Source of the DNA: Oceanispirochaeta sp. M1
Lineage (GTDB): Bacteria > Spirochaetota > Spirochaetia > DSM-2461
Length of the DNA stretch: 64,000 bases
Direction: 5' to 3'
Assembly: GCF_003346715.1 (NCBI RefSeq)
Contig: NZ_QQPQ01000006.1
Span: 124,001 to 188,000, forward strand
Of this stretch, positions 63,022 through 64,000 are shown one piece after another. Made by a program: the position numbers and the translations under genes. Positions within the stretch are counted from its first letter, which is position 1, and every line of letters begins with the position of its first letter. The notes under the pieces were generated by a model. It was not told the DNA's origin. It did not search any database and was given only the letters and a program-made list of their open reading frames with translations.

Positions 63022-64000
63022 GTGAACGAACGAATTACACAAGCCCTAAAAAAGCTTTTTGAAAGACATCGCATTGTATTCTGGTACGATTCCAAGGAAG
63101 AACTTCGCGACGATTTCGAGTCCCTTTCTCTGTCTGACGTAGATAAGATAGAGATTCAAAATAATGAATATGCCTTAAAGTACCGAATTCTCAGAGAAGA
63201 GCCCGATAAAAAATTCCTGCTCTATCACCAGGGTCCTCAGCCCGAGGCTATGGAGGACTGGCTTCTCGATGTTCAATTATCTCATGGTGAGTTTCGAACT
63301 GACCAGACAGCACTTTGGTTATCAGAATTGGAACTGGGTTTTGAATTCATTGGTGTGGTTCAGGACCATTCGGAGTTTTTTACTGCCGTTAAACGCAAAG
63401 AATCTCTGAAAAGACTTTTATCCTCTGATGATACATCCGGAATGATCCGTTTGAAAATGCTTGCTGTATGTGCAGGATCGGATTCCCGGCTTGATTCAGT
63501 CCAGGAGTACCTGCTTCAGGAGTATTCAGGCGATTCTGAGGAAAAGTACAAACTGATTGAAAGATGTAATTTACACCACGTTTTCTGGAAACTTATAAAG
63601 AAGCATTATGCCTATCAATCTGATTCCTGCGGAATCAAGGATTTTACCCTGACCCTGTTTAAATCATCCTATGCCATGGGCATTAATGGCGAACCCAGTC
63701 TGAATAGCGATGCCCTTGTATTTCTCAAGCGTTGGAAAGACAGCCGACAGTTTGAGAGCAGTTATGAGAAACTTTCAGCGGAAAGTTCCCGGATTCTGGG
63801 AATAGAACAGGATCTTGCTAAGCGGTCCATTAAAGAAGTGGTAGATCTAGACTACTTCCGCCTGATCGATCAAAAAATCATAAGCGATCTAGTCCATGCC
63901 GTAGTGAATAGAACAGAAACGCCAGGAACCATCTCTCTTTGGATACGGCAGCGTAGACAGAGTCACTGGTATCATGAGTTTAAGCATCTTTATGAGGCCA
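63022..64000 (+). CDS. pglZ: BREX protein PglZ, 5' part (cut by window end)
   Basis: Open frame from GTG 63022 (GAGGG 5 bases upstream) to the window end, 326 codons. The opening NERITQALKKLFERHRIVFWYDSKEELRDDF is the standard start of type 1 BREX PglZ, followed by LLYHQGPQPEAMEDWLLD and the helical region up to IRQRRQSHWYHEFKHLYEA. The alkaline-phosphatase-like core with its metal ligands lies beyond the window. It follows pglX after 11 bases. brxL would be expected next. Confidence 0.92.
   Translation, partial: MNERITQALKKLFERHRIVFWYDSKEELRDDFESLSLSDVDKIEIQNNEYALKYRILREEPDKKFLLYHQGPQPEAMEDWLLDVQLSHGEFRTDQTALWLSELELGFEFIGVVQDHSEFFTAVKRKESLKRLLSSDDTSGMIRLKMLAVCAGSDSRLDSVQEYLLQEYSGDSEEKYKLIERCNLHHVFWKLIKKHYAYQSDSCGIKDFTLTLFKSSYAMGINGEPSLNSDALVFLKRWKDSRQFESSYEKLSAESSRILGIEQDLAKRSIKEVVDLDYFRLIDQKIISDLVHAVVNRTETPGTISLWIRQRRQSHWYHEFKHLYEA

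Overview
The window reads as chromosome of an anaerobic or facultatively anaerobic spirochaete. This is an inference from gene order and protein flavour: smpB next to a PEGA/FGE-domain protein and signal peptidase, yebC-ruvC-ruvA-ruvB-queA, a tmRNA with its own tag sequence, and oxygen-sensitive enzymes (glycyl-radical enzyme, aldehyde:ferredoxin oxidoreductase, polyferredoxin). No 16S gene is present, so genus is not assignable.

Layout. 0-4.7 kb: degraded DNA, a frameshifted fatty-acid desaturase, a YjjI/YjjW glycyl-radical enzyme and activase pair, and a YeiL-like Crp/Fnr regulator on the minus strand. 4.9-25.2 kb: a tightly packed 15-gene plus-strand operon. It begins at a near-consensus sigma-54 promoter and is followed by a convergent gene for a sigma-54 activator. 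It encodes two SsnA-like deaminases, an aldehyde:ferredoxin oxidoreductase with a four-cluster ferredoxin, two M20 amidohydrolases, a DapA-type aldolase/lyase, an IlvD/Edd dehydratase, a PreA-like dehydrogenase, a BMP-type nucleoside ABC transporter, a fused XdhD-type molybdenum hydroxylase and a dihydropyrimidinase. Together they suggest import, hydroxylation, deamination, ring opening and carbon-skeleton catabolism of a purine-, pyrimidine- or hydantoin-like compound. The exact substrate is not visible.

26.6-27.6 kb holds a decayed IS256 transposase joined to a duplicated 5' piece of the Crp-type gene from 4.6 kb. 27.7-32.3 kb: a TPR protein, a proline-rich exported protein, a two-component system and a ferritin-like protein. 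32.5-43.7 kb is core genome on both strands: ssrA (tmRNA, with a duplicated 3' end/terminator), smpB, an FGE/PEGA membrane protein, two signal peptidases, hemW, yebC, ruvCAB, queA, a lipoprotein-like hypothetical and tmk.

43.8-64 kb is an accessory, defence-rich region. It has dispersed repeats, a two-gene DUF262 (GmrSD-like) module under a palindromic operator, an IS3 remnant, a GC-rich non-coding island with large inverted repeats, a lone P4/D5-type primase-helicase, and a type 1 BREX locus (HTH gene, brxA, brxB, brxC, pglX, pglZ cut by the window end). Between brxC and pglX sit an SMC/OLD-like AAA ATPase and a small protein with a PD-(D/E)xK-like pattern, coupled by overlapping start/stop codons. 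This embedded ATPase-nuclease pair is the best candidate for an undescribed system here; the sigma-54 operon is the second.
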